Below, in pieces: positions 1-6,771 of a stretch of DNA of 6,839 nt (position 1 is the first letter of the stretch; each line of letters starts with the position of its first letter). Below the pieces are notes generated by a model. That model did not search any database. It saw only the letters and a list, made by a program, of their open reading frames with translations, and had not been told where the DNA came from. A program made the translations under genes and the position numbers. The stretch is taken from assembly GCA_900552775.1 (NCBI GenBank), contig USAP01000087.1, forward strand, positions 1 through 6,839, in the 5' to 3' direction. This DNA is from an uncultured Eubacteriales bacterium. Its GTDB lineage: Bacteria > Bacillota > Clostridia > UMGS1883 > UMGS1540.

Positions 1-1253
1 ATCCTCGCGAAGATGATGCGAAAAACGTTTTTTTTTTTATTTGTGACGCAGAATCGGCAGACGTTATTGTGGTAAATACATGTGCCTTTATAGATGAAGC
101 CAAATCCGAAGCTATAGATACAATTCTGGAAATGAATACTTACAGAGATCGGGGGAATCTCAAAAAGCTTATCGTAACAGGATGCATGGCAGAGCGCTAT
201 AAGGATGAAATTTTGCGCGAATTGCCGGAGGTTGATGCAATTGTGGGCGTTTCGCGTTTTGACGAGATTGCGTCTGTTATAAAAGATGAGGGCGATACTT
301 TTTTGGGAAACGAGAATGCGGCATATCCCGAGCAGGCGAAAAGAGAAATATCCACGCCCTTTTACACCGCGTATCTGAAAATTGCCGAGGGGTGCGATAA
401 CAACTGTACATACTGTGCAATTCCGAAAATCCGCGGCAAATTCAGAAGCAGAAAAATAGAAGATATTGTTTCCGAAGCGAAAAAACTTGCGGAGGACGGC
501 GTGCTTGAGCTTAATGTTATAGCGCAGGATACAGCTTATTACGGTACGGATCTGTACGGTGAGCCGCGCCTTGCGCAGCTGCTTGAAAAACTTTGCAAAA
601 TTGACGGAATCGAATGGATAAGGGTGCTTTATATGTATCCTGAAAGAATAGATGAAAAGCTTTTAAAGGTTTTTGTGGAAAACAAAAAGCTGGCACGCTA
701 TTTTGATATACCCATTCAGCATATCAATGACGAAATACTCAAAAAAATGGGAAGAAGAACATGCCGCAAAGAAATTCTCGAAAAAATAGAGCTTATACGA
801 AAAGTGTTGCCGGACGCCGTTTTAAGAACGAGCCTTATAGCCGGGTTCCCCGGTGAGACGGAACGTCAGCACGAAGAGCTTTGCGAGTTTATTAAAGAAG
901 TAAAGTTTGACAGGCTCGGGGTGTTTGCTTATTCCAGAGAAGAAGGAACGCCGGCATACAGGCTGCCGAATCAGATTGACGAAGAGACAAAGATTTTGCG
1001 GCGTGACAGGCTTATGGAAATACAAAACGGGATTTCAAAAGAACTTTGCAAAAGATTTATAGGAAAAATTCTGCCTGTTCTGGCAGAAGAAATGATAGAC
1101 GGCGTGATGTGCGGCAGAAGCATATATGATGCGCCAGAAGTGGACGGAAACGTTTATTTTGAAGGCGGTGAGGAGAATATGCTCGGCGAAATCCGGAATG
1201 TGCTTATAAAAGACGCCGATGACTATGATTTAACAGGGGTGTATGCTGAATGA
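1..1253 (+). CDS. rimO: Ribosomal protein S12 methylthiotransferase RimO (5' end outside window; apparent frame break near base 25)
   Basis: RimO is a radical SAM enzyme that adds a methylthio group to an aspartate of ribosomal protein S12, using two [4Fe-4S] clusters. Counting from the GTG at 69, the sequence shows VVNTC (Cys5) and TGCMAERY (Cys39) of the N-terminal UPF0004 domain, then the radical SAM motif CDNNCTYC (Cys109, 113, 116). AIPKIRGKFRSR, an IAQDT segment and a LYMYPERID segment follow, with a TRAM-like end over the last ~65 residues. The motif contexts favour RimO over MiaB. The GTG at 69 is not the true start: the same frame is open from base 3 and reads family-like ...DAESADVIVVNTC, and the first UPF0004 cysteine must lie left of the window. 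Upstream of the A5/T11 tract the family-like helix (ILAKMMRK) is in frame 1, not frame 3, so one base seems to be missing around 21-38. This is either a sequence error or a real frameshift. The gene overlaps pgsA by four bases. Confidence 0.9.
   Translation, partial: PREDDAKNVFFFICDAESADVIVVNTCAFIDEAKSEAIDTILEMNTYRDRGNLKKLIVTGCMAERYKDEILRELPEVDAIVGVSRFDEIASVIKDEGDTFLGNENAAYPEQAKREISTPFYTAYLKIAEGCDNNCTYCAIPKIRGKFRSRKIEDIVSEAKKLAEDGVLELNVIAQDTAYYGTDLYGEPRLAQLLEKLCKIDGIEWIRVLYMYPERIDEKLLKVFVENKKLARYFDIPIQHINDEILKKMGRRTCRKEILEKIELIRKVLPDAVLRTSLIAGFPGETERQHEELCEFIKEVKFDRLGVFAYSREEGTPAYRLPNQIDEETKILRRDRLMEIQNGISKELCKRFIGKILPVLAEEMIDGVMCGRSIYDAPEVDGNVYFEGGEENMLGEIRNVLIKDADDYDLTGVYAE
28..38. repeat. 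T11 homopolymer inside rimO
   Basis: Eleven consecutive T bases follow an A5 run at 21-25. The reading frame that resembles RimO changes across this stretch, from frame 1 before it to frame 3 after it. Such tracts are prone to sequencing error, replication slippage and transcriptional slippage. The sequence alone cannot tell which applies. Confidence 0.8.
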
Positions 1254-1807
1254 ATATTCCAAATAAACTTACGGTTTTGAGAGTTATACTGGTGCCGATT
1301 TTTATGGCGCTTTATCTGATCCCGTCGCATGTGGCTTTTTCGATTTTCTCTTTTGAAGTTACATACGGAAGACTTCTGGCGGTGATTATATTTATTCTTG
1401 CATCCGTCACGGATTGGGCGGACGGACATATTGCCAGAAAAAACGGTCTTGTTACAAATTTTGGGAAATTTATGGATCCGCTTGCGGATAAGCTTCTCAT
1501 AACGGGTGCGCTTTGCTGCCTTTTGTCGGATGGAACCGTAAACGCCGTTATAGTTATGATTATTCTTGCGAGAGAATTTATAGTTACGGGACTTCGTCTT
1601 GTTGCGGCGTCGGAGGGCATCGTGATAGCGGCGGGAATGCTCGGAAAAATCAAAACGACAATACAGATGATAACGGTTATTGCGGCAGTGATTTTTGGAA
1701 AGAATTTGGCGGTTGACATACTTTTTTGGATATCTGCGTTTATAACTGCGCTTTCGGGAGTGCAATACATAATCGACAACAGAAAGGTTTTTGAAAATCA
1801 GGATTAA
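1250..1807 (+). CDS. pgsA: CDP-diacylglycerol--glycerol-3-phosphate 3-phosphatidyltransferase
   Basis: This integral membrane enzyme of the CDP-alcohol phosphotransferase family condenses CDP-diacylglycerol with sn-glycerol 3-phosphate. The product is phosphatidylglycerophosphate, the precursor of phosphatidylglycerol and cardiolipin. The 185-residue protein has the usual family length and carries the complete signature D-x2-D-G-x2-A-R-x8-G-x3-D-x3-D: Asp55, Asp58, Gly59, Ala62, Arg63, Gly72, Asp76 and Asp80. The N-terminus (NIPNKLTVLRVILVPIF) is typical of PgsA, and several hydrophobic membrane segments surround the motif. The ATG overlaps the rimO stop as ATGA, and AGGGGT at 1235-1240 provides a ribosome binding site 9 bases upstream, which suggests translational coupling. 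The rimO-pgsA order is common in Firmicutes. A related CDP-alcohol phosphotransferase such as a phosphatidylserine synthase is possible but less likely from length and N-terminus. Confidence 0.95.
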   Translation: MNIPNKLTVLRVILVPIFMALYLIPSHVAFSIFSFEVTYGRLLAVIIFILASVTDWADGHIARKNGLVTNFGKFMDPLADKLLITGALCCLLSDGTVNAVIVMIILAREFIVTGLRLVAASEGIVIAAGMLGKIKTTIQMITVIAAVIFGKNLAVDILFWISAFITALSGVQYIIDNRKVFENQD

Positions 1808-1810
1808 TTT

Positions 1811-3142
1811 ATGGAAATACAGTTATCGGATCATTTTACTTATAAAAGACTTTTCAGATTTGTTCTGCCAAGCATTGTAATGATGGTTTTTACATCGATT
1901 TACGGTGTTGTGGATGGTTTTTTTGTTTCGAACTTTGCGGGTAAAAGTGCTTTCGCAGCCGTAAACCTTGTTATGCCGTTTATAATGATACTCGGCGGCA
2001 TGGGATTTATGGTGGGAACAGGCGGTACGGCAATTGTCTCAAAAGCCTTGGGTGAAGGCGAGCCGGAAAAAGCAAACAGATATTTTTCCATGATGATTAT
2101 ATTTACGCTGTTTTTGGGCATTGTGCTGGCGATAGTAGGAATTACCTGCATACGCCCCGTGGCGCTGTTTTTCGGAGCAACTGAGGAAATGCTTCCCGAT
2201 TGTATTACGTACGGTCGGATTGTTACGGCTTTTACTCCGGCATTTATGCTGCAGAATGTGTTTCAAAGCTTTTTTATAGCGGCTGAAAAACCGAGACTCG
2301 GTCTTAGGGCAACGCTTATTGCAGGTGTTTCAAATATGGTTTTGGACGCGGTTTTTGTCGGGGTATTCGGCATGAATACGGCAGGTGCGGCAATAGCTAC
2401 GGGACTCAGTCAGTGCGTAGGCGGCATTTTCCCGCTGATTTATTTTTTACGTCCAAATTCGAGCTGTCTTGTGCTGCGTAAAGTCCGCCCGGAGATTGGG
2501 CCGATTCTAAAAGCTTGCGGAAACGGTTCTTCAGAGCTTATGAGTAATATTTCCTCATCGGTTGTAAGTATTATTTATAATTATCAGCTGATGAGATATA
2601 TAGGAGAGGACGGCGTTTCGGCATACGGAACACTCATGTATGTTCAGTTTGTGTTTATTGCAGTATTTATAGGATATTCTATCGGCTGTGCACCTATAAT
2701 AGGATATAATTACGGAGCGCAGAATCATTCCGAACTTAAAAATATGCTGCGCAAGAGTATCGTGACCATGGGCAGCGGCGGAGTGTTAATGGCAATTCTG
2801 GCATTTGTTTTCGCAAGACCCCTTGCGGCAATATTTGTGGGATACGATGAGGAGCTTCTAAAGCTTACAACACATGCGTTTTATTTGTTCGCATTTTCTT
2901 TTGTTTTTGCCGGATTCAATATTTTTTCATCCGCATTTTTTACGGCGCTCGGAAACGGAGGAGTGTCCGCGGCAATTTCTTTTCTTCGAACAATGGTGTT
3001 TCAAACGGCGTGCGTACTTTTGCTGCCTGTTTTATTCGGCGTTGACGGAATCTGGTGGGCAATCGGAATTGCGGAGCTGTGCGCTTTTCTTATATCGGTT
3101 TCATTTATATATGCAAGGAGAACCGATTATATGTATATTTAA
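1811..3142 (+). CDS. MATE family efflux transporter, MepA-like
   Basis: This is a multidrug and toxic-compound extrusion (MATE) transporter, expected to be a 12-helix inner-membrane antiporter that exports organic cations or metabolites using a Na+ or H+ gradient. The 443 residues match the usual family length. Helix 1 carries the typical proline (Pro20). It is followed by a YGVVDGFFVSNFAG segment (31-44), AIVSKALGEGEPEKANR (74-90), a second-half equivalent at APIIGYNYGAQNHSELKN (294-311), and ALGNGGVSAAISFLRT (379-394). These motifs resemble MepA/NorM-type members common in Clostridia. The substrate cannot be read from sequence. The start codon lies 3 bases after the pgsA stop, and AGGA at 1800-1803, inside the pgsA end, sits 7 bases before it. 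The gene therefore probably shares the rimO-pgsA transcript. A flippase of the wider MOP superfamily is the main alternative. Confidence 0.92.
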   Translation: MEIQLSDHFTYKRLFRFVLPSIVMMVFTSIYGVVDGFFVSNFAGKSAFAAVNLVMPFIMILGGMGFMVGTGGTAIVSKALGEGEPEKANRYFSMMIIFTLFLGIVLAIVGITCIRPVALFFGATEEMLPDCITYGRIVTAFTPAFMLQNVFQSFFIAAEKPRLGLRATLIAGVSNMVLDAVFVGVFGMNTAGAAIATGLSQCVGGIFPLIYFLRPNSSCLVLRKVRPEIGPILKACGNGSSELMSNISSSVVSIIYNYQLMRYIGEDGVSAYGTLMYVQFVFIAVFIGYSIGCAPIIGYNYGAQNHSELKNMLRKSIVTMGSGGVLMAILAFVFARPLAAIFVGYDEELLKLTTHAFYLFAFSFVFAGFNIFSSAFFTALGNGGVSAAISFLRTMVFQTACVLLLPVLFGVDGIWWAIGIAELCAFLISVSFIYARRTDYMYI

Positions 3143-3145
3143 ATA

Positions 3146-3165
3146 ATTCCTGTACGAACGGGAAT
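3146..3165 (+). other. Small hairpin after the MATE gene
   Basis: ATTCCTG (3146-3152) pairs with CGGGAAT (3159-3165) around a 6-base TACGAA loop. This gives a 7-bp stem with one T-G wobble. No T run follows, so it is not itself a canonical terminator. It begins 4 bases after the stop codon and lies 7 bases before the terminator hairpin. A role in mRNA 3'-end stability is possible but is only inferred. Confidence 0.45.
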
Positions 3166-3172
3166 ATATATG

Positions 3173-3200
3173 AAAAAGACGTGTTAGGGCGTCTTTTTTT
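3173..3200 (+). terminator. Rho-independent terminator of the rimO-pgsA-MATE unit
   Basis: AAAAAGACG (3173-3181) pairs with CGTCTTTTT (3190-3198) around an 8-base loop (TGTTAGGG), and the 3' arm runs into a T7 tract at 3194-3200. The GC core is only 4 bp, so strength may be modest. The A-rich 5' arm could also form a weaker terminator on the opposite strand. Its position about 30 bases after the MATE stop fits the end of an operon. Confidence 0.8.
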
Positions 3201-3254
3201 GTTTGCTTGAATATTTTAGTGTTTTAAGAACAAAATATAAACCGAGGTGATGGT

Positions 3255-3920
3255 ATGACGGTTTCGTTTATCCGCGCCGTTATTCTGTACATTGCGGTAA
3301 TGGCGGCTGTGAGGATAATGGGGAAAAGGCAGATAGGCGAGCTTCAGCCGTCGGAGCTTGTCATTACGATTATTCTTGGCGATCTGGCGTCCGTGCCCAT
3401 GCAAAACACCGGGATTCCTCTTTTAAACGGAATTGTGCCCATAGTAACACTTGTTGCGCTTGAGGTCGGGATATCCGTTCTTTCGATGAAAAGCAAGAGG
3501 GTGAGGCGGATTCTTTCGGGAAAGCCGAGCGTAATAATCCGCGACGGCGAAATAGACTACAAGGAGCTTAAATATCTGCGCTTCAGCGCGGATGATTTAA
3601 TGGAGGAGCTGCGCGGCAAGGATATTATAAACATAGACGATGTTCAGCTTGCAATTGTGGATACAAACGGTGAGGTCTGTATTGTTCCCAAGGCAGGGAA
3701 AAGGCCTCTCACGCCGGATGACATAGGGCTTGCGCCGCCGGAAGAGGAACTTTGGTATACCCTTGTCAGCGACGGAAAAATAATAAGCGCAAATCTTAAA
3801 AAAATCGGAAAAAGCGAAAAATGGCTGCAGGGCGAGGTAAAAAAACAAAACAGCGATATAAAAAATATACTGATTGCCGCGGCAACCAAAAGCGGAACAC
3901 TGACAATTAAGGAAAAGTGA
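3255..3920 (+). CDS. DUF421 domain-containing (YetF-like) membrane protein
   Basis: The protein has the full layout of the DUF421/YetF family: three hydrophobic segments (about residues 4-22, 35-49 and 56-78), then a soluble C-terminal domain. The family hallmark GKRQIGEL is at 23-30, PSELVITIILGDLASVP at 32-48, and a soluble part includes SGKPSVIIRDGEI (88-100), a DDLMEELRGK segment (113-122), and an IDDVQLAIVDTNG stretch (127-139). At 221 residues it has the normal family length. The biochemical function is not established. Relatives in Bacillus occur in sporulation-linked spoVA-2mob operons, which hints at an envelope or spore membrane role in some members. The start ATG follows GAGGTGA (3244-3250) by 4 bases; an out-of-frame ATG at 3250 reaches a stop after one codon. 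The gene opens a new unit after the terminator. I could not find a convincing promoter in the 112-base gap. Confidence 0.92.
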   Translation: MTVSFIRAVILYIAVMAAVRIMGKRQIGELQPSELVITIILGDLASVPMQNTGIPLLNGIVPIVTLVALEVGISVLSMKSKRVRRILSGKPSVIIRDGEIDYKELKYLRFSADDLMEELRGKDIINIDDVQLAIVDTNGEVCIVPKAGKRPLTPDDIGLAPPEEELWYTLVSDGKIISANLKKIGKSEKWLQGEVKKQNSDIKNILIAAATKSGTLTIKEK

Positions 3921-3925
3921 GGTGG
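3918..3925 (+). promoter_or_regulatory. Ribosome binding site overlapping the DUF421 stop codon
   Basis: TGAGGTGG contains the DUF421 stop TGA (3918-3920) and a GAGGTG Shine-Dalgarno core, placed about 6 bases before the ATG at 3929. This decides the start of the next gene in favour of that ATG over the in-frame GTG at 3917, which lies upstream of the site. The overlap implies translational coupling of the two genes. Confidence 0.75.
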
Positions 3926-3928
3926 AAC

Positions 3929-4309
3929 ATGAGAGGGACTCTTGTATCGGCTGTACTGCTGGCTTTGATAATTGTGCTTATGGCAGTGTCTCAGGCTGCC
4001 CTGCTGAGGGAAAGCGAAGGCATCAGCGCGCTTGCCGAAGAGCTGCGCGGGGCGGCAGAAGCGGAAAGCTGGGAGAACGCGCAAAATATAATGGAAGAAA
4101 TAAATAAAAAATGGGAGACGGGTCAGTCATGGATTGCAATGCTCATAGATCACGAGGAGATAGACTCCGTGGTATCGACGCTTGCGGCGCTTTCGCAATA
4201 TGTGAGGTACCGTGAGCTTCCCGAGCTTATGGCGGAGCTTGAAACCTTCAGGCGGCTGATAGAGCATATTCCGAGAAAGGAAAGCGCAGAGCTTCAAAAT
4301 ATTTTATAA
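3929..4309 (+). CDS. DUF4363 family single-pass membrane protein
   Basis: The 126-residue protein has an N-terminal hydrophobic helix (about residues 4-24, VSAVLLALIIVLMAV core) that fits a signal anchor, with most of the chain expected outside the membrane. A predicted all-helical remainder follows. It carries tryptophans at 48, 62 and 68, a central DHEEID segment (74-79), and a C-terminal IEHIPRKE stretch ending in NIL. These agree with DUF4363, a clostridial family of unknown function often found next to DUF421 genes. The ATG at 3929 is chosen because GAGGTG lies just upstream; the in-frame GTG at 3917 would add four residues. It sits 8 bases after the DUF421 stop, suggesting the two proteins act together at the membrane. 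Family assignment is from pattern memory, so I am less sure than for the neighbours. No catalytic motif is visible. Confidence 0.8.
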   Translation: MRGTLVSAVLLALIIVLMAVSQAALLRESEGISALAEELRGAAEAESWENAQNIMEEINKKWETGQSWIAMLIDHEEIDSVVSTLAALSQYVRYRELPELMAELETFRRLIEHIPRKESAELQNIL

Positions 4310-4322
4310 TGGGGAGAACAGC

Positions 4323-6743
4323 ATGAAAGCAATTATAATGGCGGGCGGAAGCGGAACGAGACTCAGACCGCTTACCTGCACAATGCCCAAGCCGATGGCA
4401 AGAATAATGAACAAACCCGTAATGGAGTATATTACGGAGCTTCTGAAAAAGCACGGAATAACGGATATCGGCGTAACGCTCCGCTACCTTCCCGAAAGCA
4501 TAAAGGAGTATTTCGGAGACGGGAGCGCATTCGGCGTAAATTTCACATACTTTACAGAGAACGAGCCGCTCGGTACGGCAGGGTCGGTTATGGCGTGCAG
4601 CGGCTTTTTGAATGAAGATTTTCTTGTGATAAGCGGCGATTCGTTCACGGATTTTAATCTTTCCGAAGCAATTGCTTTTCATAAAGAAAAAGAGGCAGAG
4701 GCAACGCTTATTTTGCACAGCGTAGATGTTCCCATAGAATACGGCGTTGTAGTGACGGAAAAAGACGGGAAAATATGCCGCTTTCTCGAAAAACCGGATT
4801 GGAGCCGCGTTTTCAGCGATACGGTAAACACGGGAATATATATTTTAAATCCGAGTGTTTTTGATGGGGTAACGCAAAAATCACCCGATTTTTCAAAAGA
4901 TATTTTTCCGAAGCTTTTAAAAGAGAAACGAAAGCTTTTCGGCTATACGGCAAGCGGATACTGGTGCGATATCGGGGATACGGACGCATTGAGGCATTGC
5001 CATTTTGATATTTTTGACGGTAAAACATCCGTGAGTATGAATGCGCACGAAATAAAAAAAGATGTTTTCATATGTGAGGGTGCGCAAATTGAAAAAGGAG
5101 CCGTTATAAAATCACCCGCATTTATAGGCAGAGGATGTAAAATAAAGAGCGGAGCGGTTATAGACGGATATTGCGTTATAGGCGACGGAGTCATAATATC
5201 GGGAGGCGCTTCGGTGAAAAGAAGTATTTTGGGAAACGGATGCTTTATCGGAGAAAATGCGGAAATACGAGGTGCTCTTATATGTGAAAAAGCGGTTGCA
5301 AAACACGGAACATCGGTCTTTGAACAATCTGTAATAGGGTGCGGGTCAGTTCTGGGGGAAGAATCGATTATAAAACCGCGCGTAAAAATATGGCCTTACA
5401 AAAAAATCGGCTCCAAAGAAATTGTAAGTGAAAACATTGTGTGGAGAAACGGTGCGGAAAACGATCTTTTCGGAGAGGACGGTATAAGCGGAGAAATAGG
5501 AGCGGATCTCAATGCTTCTTTAATAAGTTCCGTGGGCGCGGCTTTCGGAAGTTTTTTAGAAAACGGAAAGATCGGGATTTCCTCAGACGGAACGCCGGGA
5601 GGAGTAATGCTTAAAAATGCCGTTTGCTCCGGGCTTATGTCGGGCGGAGCCAGGGTATTTGATTTCGGTGAGCAGCCGGCGGCAGTTACAAGGAGCGGTG
5701 TTCGGTATTATGGGCTTGACGGGGCGGTGCACGCATCTTCGGAGAAAAATAATATCGGAGAAATAAAACTTCTGAACGAATATGGGGCGGATATTTCTGC
5801 TCAGGAAGAGAGAAAAGTCCGGTTGCTTCTTGACAGAAGAGATTATTTTTGCGCCGGTGCGGGCGAGATTTATCCGATGAGTGAGCTGTATGAATATAAG
5901 GTGCATTATATGAAAGAGCTTGTTTCCGAAGCTTCGGTGCAGAGCGGCAATATCCGCGTGCTTATATGTGCGCGTTCCGAGTGGACACGTATGTTTTTGT
6001 CGGCAGCTGCGGCAGATTTAAATATAATATTTGATTTCACGGACAGAATATTTAATCCCGATAACTCCGCGGAAGCAAAAGAATTTGCGTCACTTGTTAA
6101 AAGAGGAAATTATAATTTCGGAGCGTTTTCCACCGCGGGCGGAGAGATTGCCGCGCTTGCGGACGAGGACGGCGAAATAATAGACAGCGATATGTACAAG
6201 GTACTTGTTCAGCTTATTATAATAAAACAATACGGAGCCGCTGCCGTAACCGATGCCGCTGCACCCTCCGTTATAGAAAGCATTGCCGAAAAATACAATG
6301 TCGGAGTAGTAAGAAAAGGGCATACGGCGCGTGATTATATGGGTGAACTGTGCAGAAATTTAAGCAGCTCCGCAGACAGAGACAGGTTTATATTAAGTTT
6401 TGATGCAGTAGGCGCGATTATCAAGCTTTCGGACTATTTGAACACAACCGGCGAGAGACTTTCCGAGCTTCGGCATGAAATACCCGATTTTTCTATATTA
6501 AGAGCTGAAATTTCGTGCAGAGAAGGGGAAAAGGGAAGAATCATAAAAAGTCTCTCCGAAGAAGAGCACGCGGAGCTGACGGAAGGAGTACGCATAACGA
6601 GCGAAAACGGTTCCGTGCTTATTATACCTCACGGCTCAAAACCGGTATGCAGAATTATAGCCGAAGGCAAGAAAGCGGAGTTCTCGGAAGAGATTGCAGC
6701 GGAATTCGGTGATAAAATTAAAAGAATTTTAAACAAAAAATAG
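4323..6743 (+). CDS. Sugar-1-phosphate nucleotidyltransferase fused to hexapeptide repeats and a degenerate phosphohexomutase domain
   Basis: Three parts are visible. Residues 1-232 are a nucleotidyltransferase: GGSGTRLRPLT (8-18), PKP (22-24), GTAGS (84-88), SGDSFTDF with metal-site Asp106, EKP (156-158), NTGIY (169-173) and WCDIG with Asp216. Residues ~245-375 hold imperfect hexapeptide repeats of a left-handed beta-helix. Residues ~381-806 follow the phosphoglucomutase/phosphomannomutase fold (FGEDGISGE at 383-391). However, TASHNP is replaced by HASSEK (470-475), DGDxDR by STAGGE (603-608), and RPSGTEP by IPHGSKP (768-774). The overall layout and N-terminus match fused 'mannose-1-phosphate guanyltransferase' proteins known from cyanobacteria and other bacteria, so GDP-mannose synthesis is a reasonable guess. 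Glucose-1-phosphate as substrate cannot be excluded. Mutase activity is unlikely. The start follows GGGGAG (4311-4316) by 6 bases, 13 bases after the DUF4363 stop. Confidence 0.9.
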   Translation: MKAIIMAGGSGTRLRPLTCTMPKPMARIMNKPVMEYITELLKKHGITDIGVTLRYLPESIKEYFGDGSAFGVNFTYFTENEPLGTAGSVMACSGFLNEDFLVISGDSFTDFNLSEAIAFHKEKEAEATLILHSVDVPIEYGVVVTEKDGKICRFLEKPDWSRVFSDTVNTGIYILNPSVFDGVTQKSPDFSKDIFPKLLKEKRKLFGYTASGYWCDIGDTDALRHCHFDIFDGKTSVSMNAHEIKKDVFICEGAQIEKGAVIKSPAFIGRGCKIKSGAVIDGYCVIGDGVIISGGASVKRSILGNGCFIGENAEIRGALICEKAVAKHGTSVFEQSVIGCGSVLGEESIIKPRVKIWPYKKIGSKEIVSENIVWRNGAENDLFGEDGISGEIGADLNASLISSVGAAFGSFLENGKIGISSDGTPGGVMLKNAVCSGLMSGGARVFDFGEQPAAVTRSGVRYYGLDGAVHASSEKNNIGEIKLLNEYGADISAQEERKVRLLLDRRDYFCAGAGEIYPMSELYEYKVHYMKELVSEASVQSGNIRVLICARSEWTRMFLSAAAADLNIIFDFTDRIFNPDNSAEAKEFASLVKRGNYNFGAFSTAGGEIAALADEDGEIIDSDMYKVLVQLIIIKQYGAAAVTDAAAPSVIESIAEKYNVGVVRKGHTARDYMGELCRNLSSSADRDRFILSFDAVGAIIKLSDYLNTTGERLSELRHEIPDFSILRAEISCREGEKGRIIKSLSEEEHAELTEGVRITSENGSVLIIPHGSKPVCRIIAEGKKAEFSEEIAAEFGDKIKRILNKK

Positions 6744-6771
6744 CAAATAATTATTTAATTCGATCTGCTAT
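6740..6771. repeat. AT-rich palindrome within a 6-bp inverted repeat
   Basis: ATAGCA (6740-6745) and TGCTAT (6766-6771) form 6-bp inverted arms. Inside them AAATAATTATTT (6745-6756) is a perfect 12-base palindrome that shares base 6745 with the left arm. The arms are short, the loop is long and no T run follows, so I do not call a terminator. It overlaps the stop codon of the fusion gene and could be a weak 3'-end structure or chance in AT-rich sequence. Confidence 0.35.

Noticed and set aside
1223..1779. Two long overlapping open frames on the - strand opposite pgsA
   Set aside because: They lie entirely within a gene with a full catalytic signature, have no ribosome binding site, and give unusual compositions (one extremely Arg/Lys/His/Asn-rich). 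They are explained as antisense shadows of pgsA.
2874..3146. + strand open frame in another register at the end of the MATE gene
   Set aside because: It overlaps the conserved ALGNGG...FLRT region of the transporter, and its translation is Phe/Leu/His-rich without motifs. It is an out-of-frame shadow.
3203..3241. Possible sigma-A promoter before DUF421 (TTGAAT at 3208 with CAAAAT at 3231, or TATAAA at 3236)
   Set aside because: The first pair would start transcription at or inside the ribosome binding site at 3244-3250. The second has no acceptable -35 box at the right distance.
3917..3928. GTG at 3917 as the DUF4363 start
   Set aside because: The GAGGTG ribosome binding site lies downstream of this GTG and is correctly spaced for the ATG at 3929.
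3644..4084. Antisense open frame spanning the DUF421-DUF4363 junction
   Set aside because: Its hydrophobic, Phe/Ser/Pro-rich translation mirrors the purine-rich coding strand. No ribosome binding site or family motif is seen, and both + strand genes are well supported.
4248..4718. Antisense open frame opposite the start of the nucleotidyltransferase
   Set aside because: It covers the GGSGTRLRPLT and PKP coding region of a clear enzyme and has no recognisable domain.
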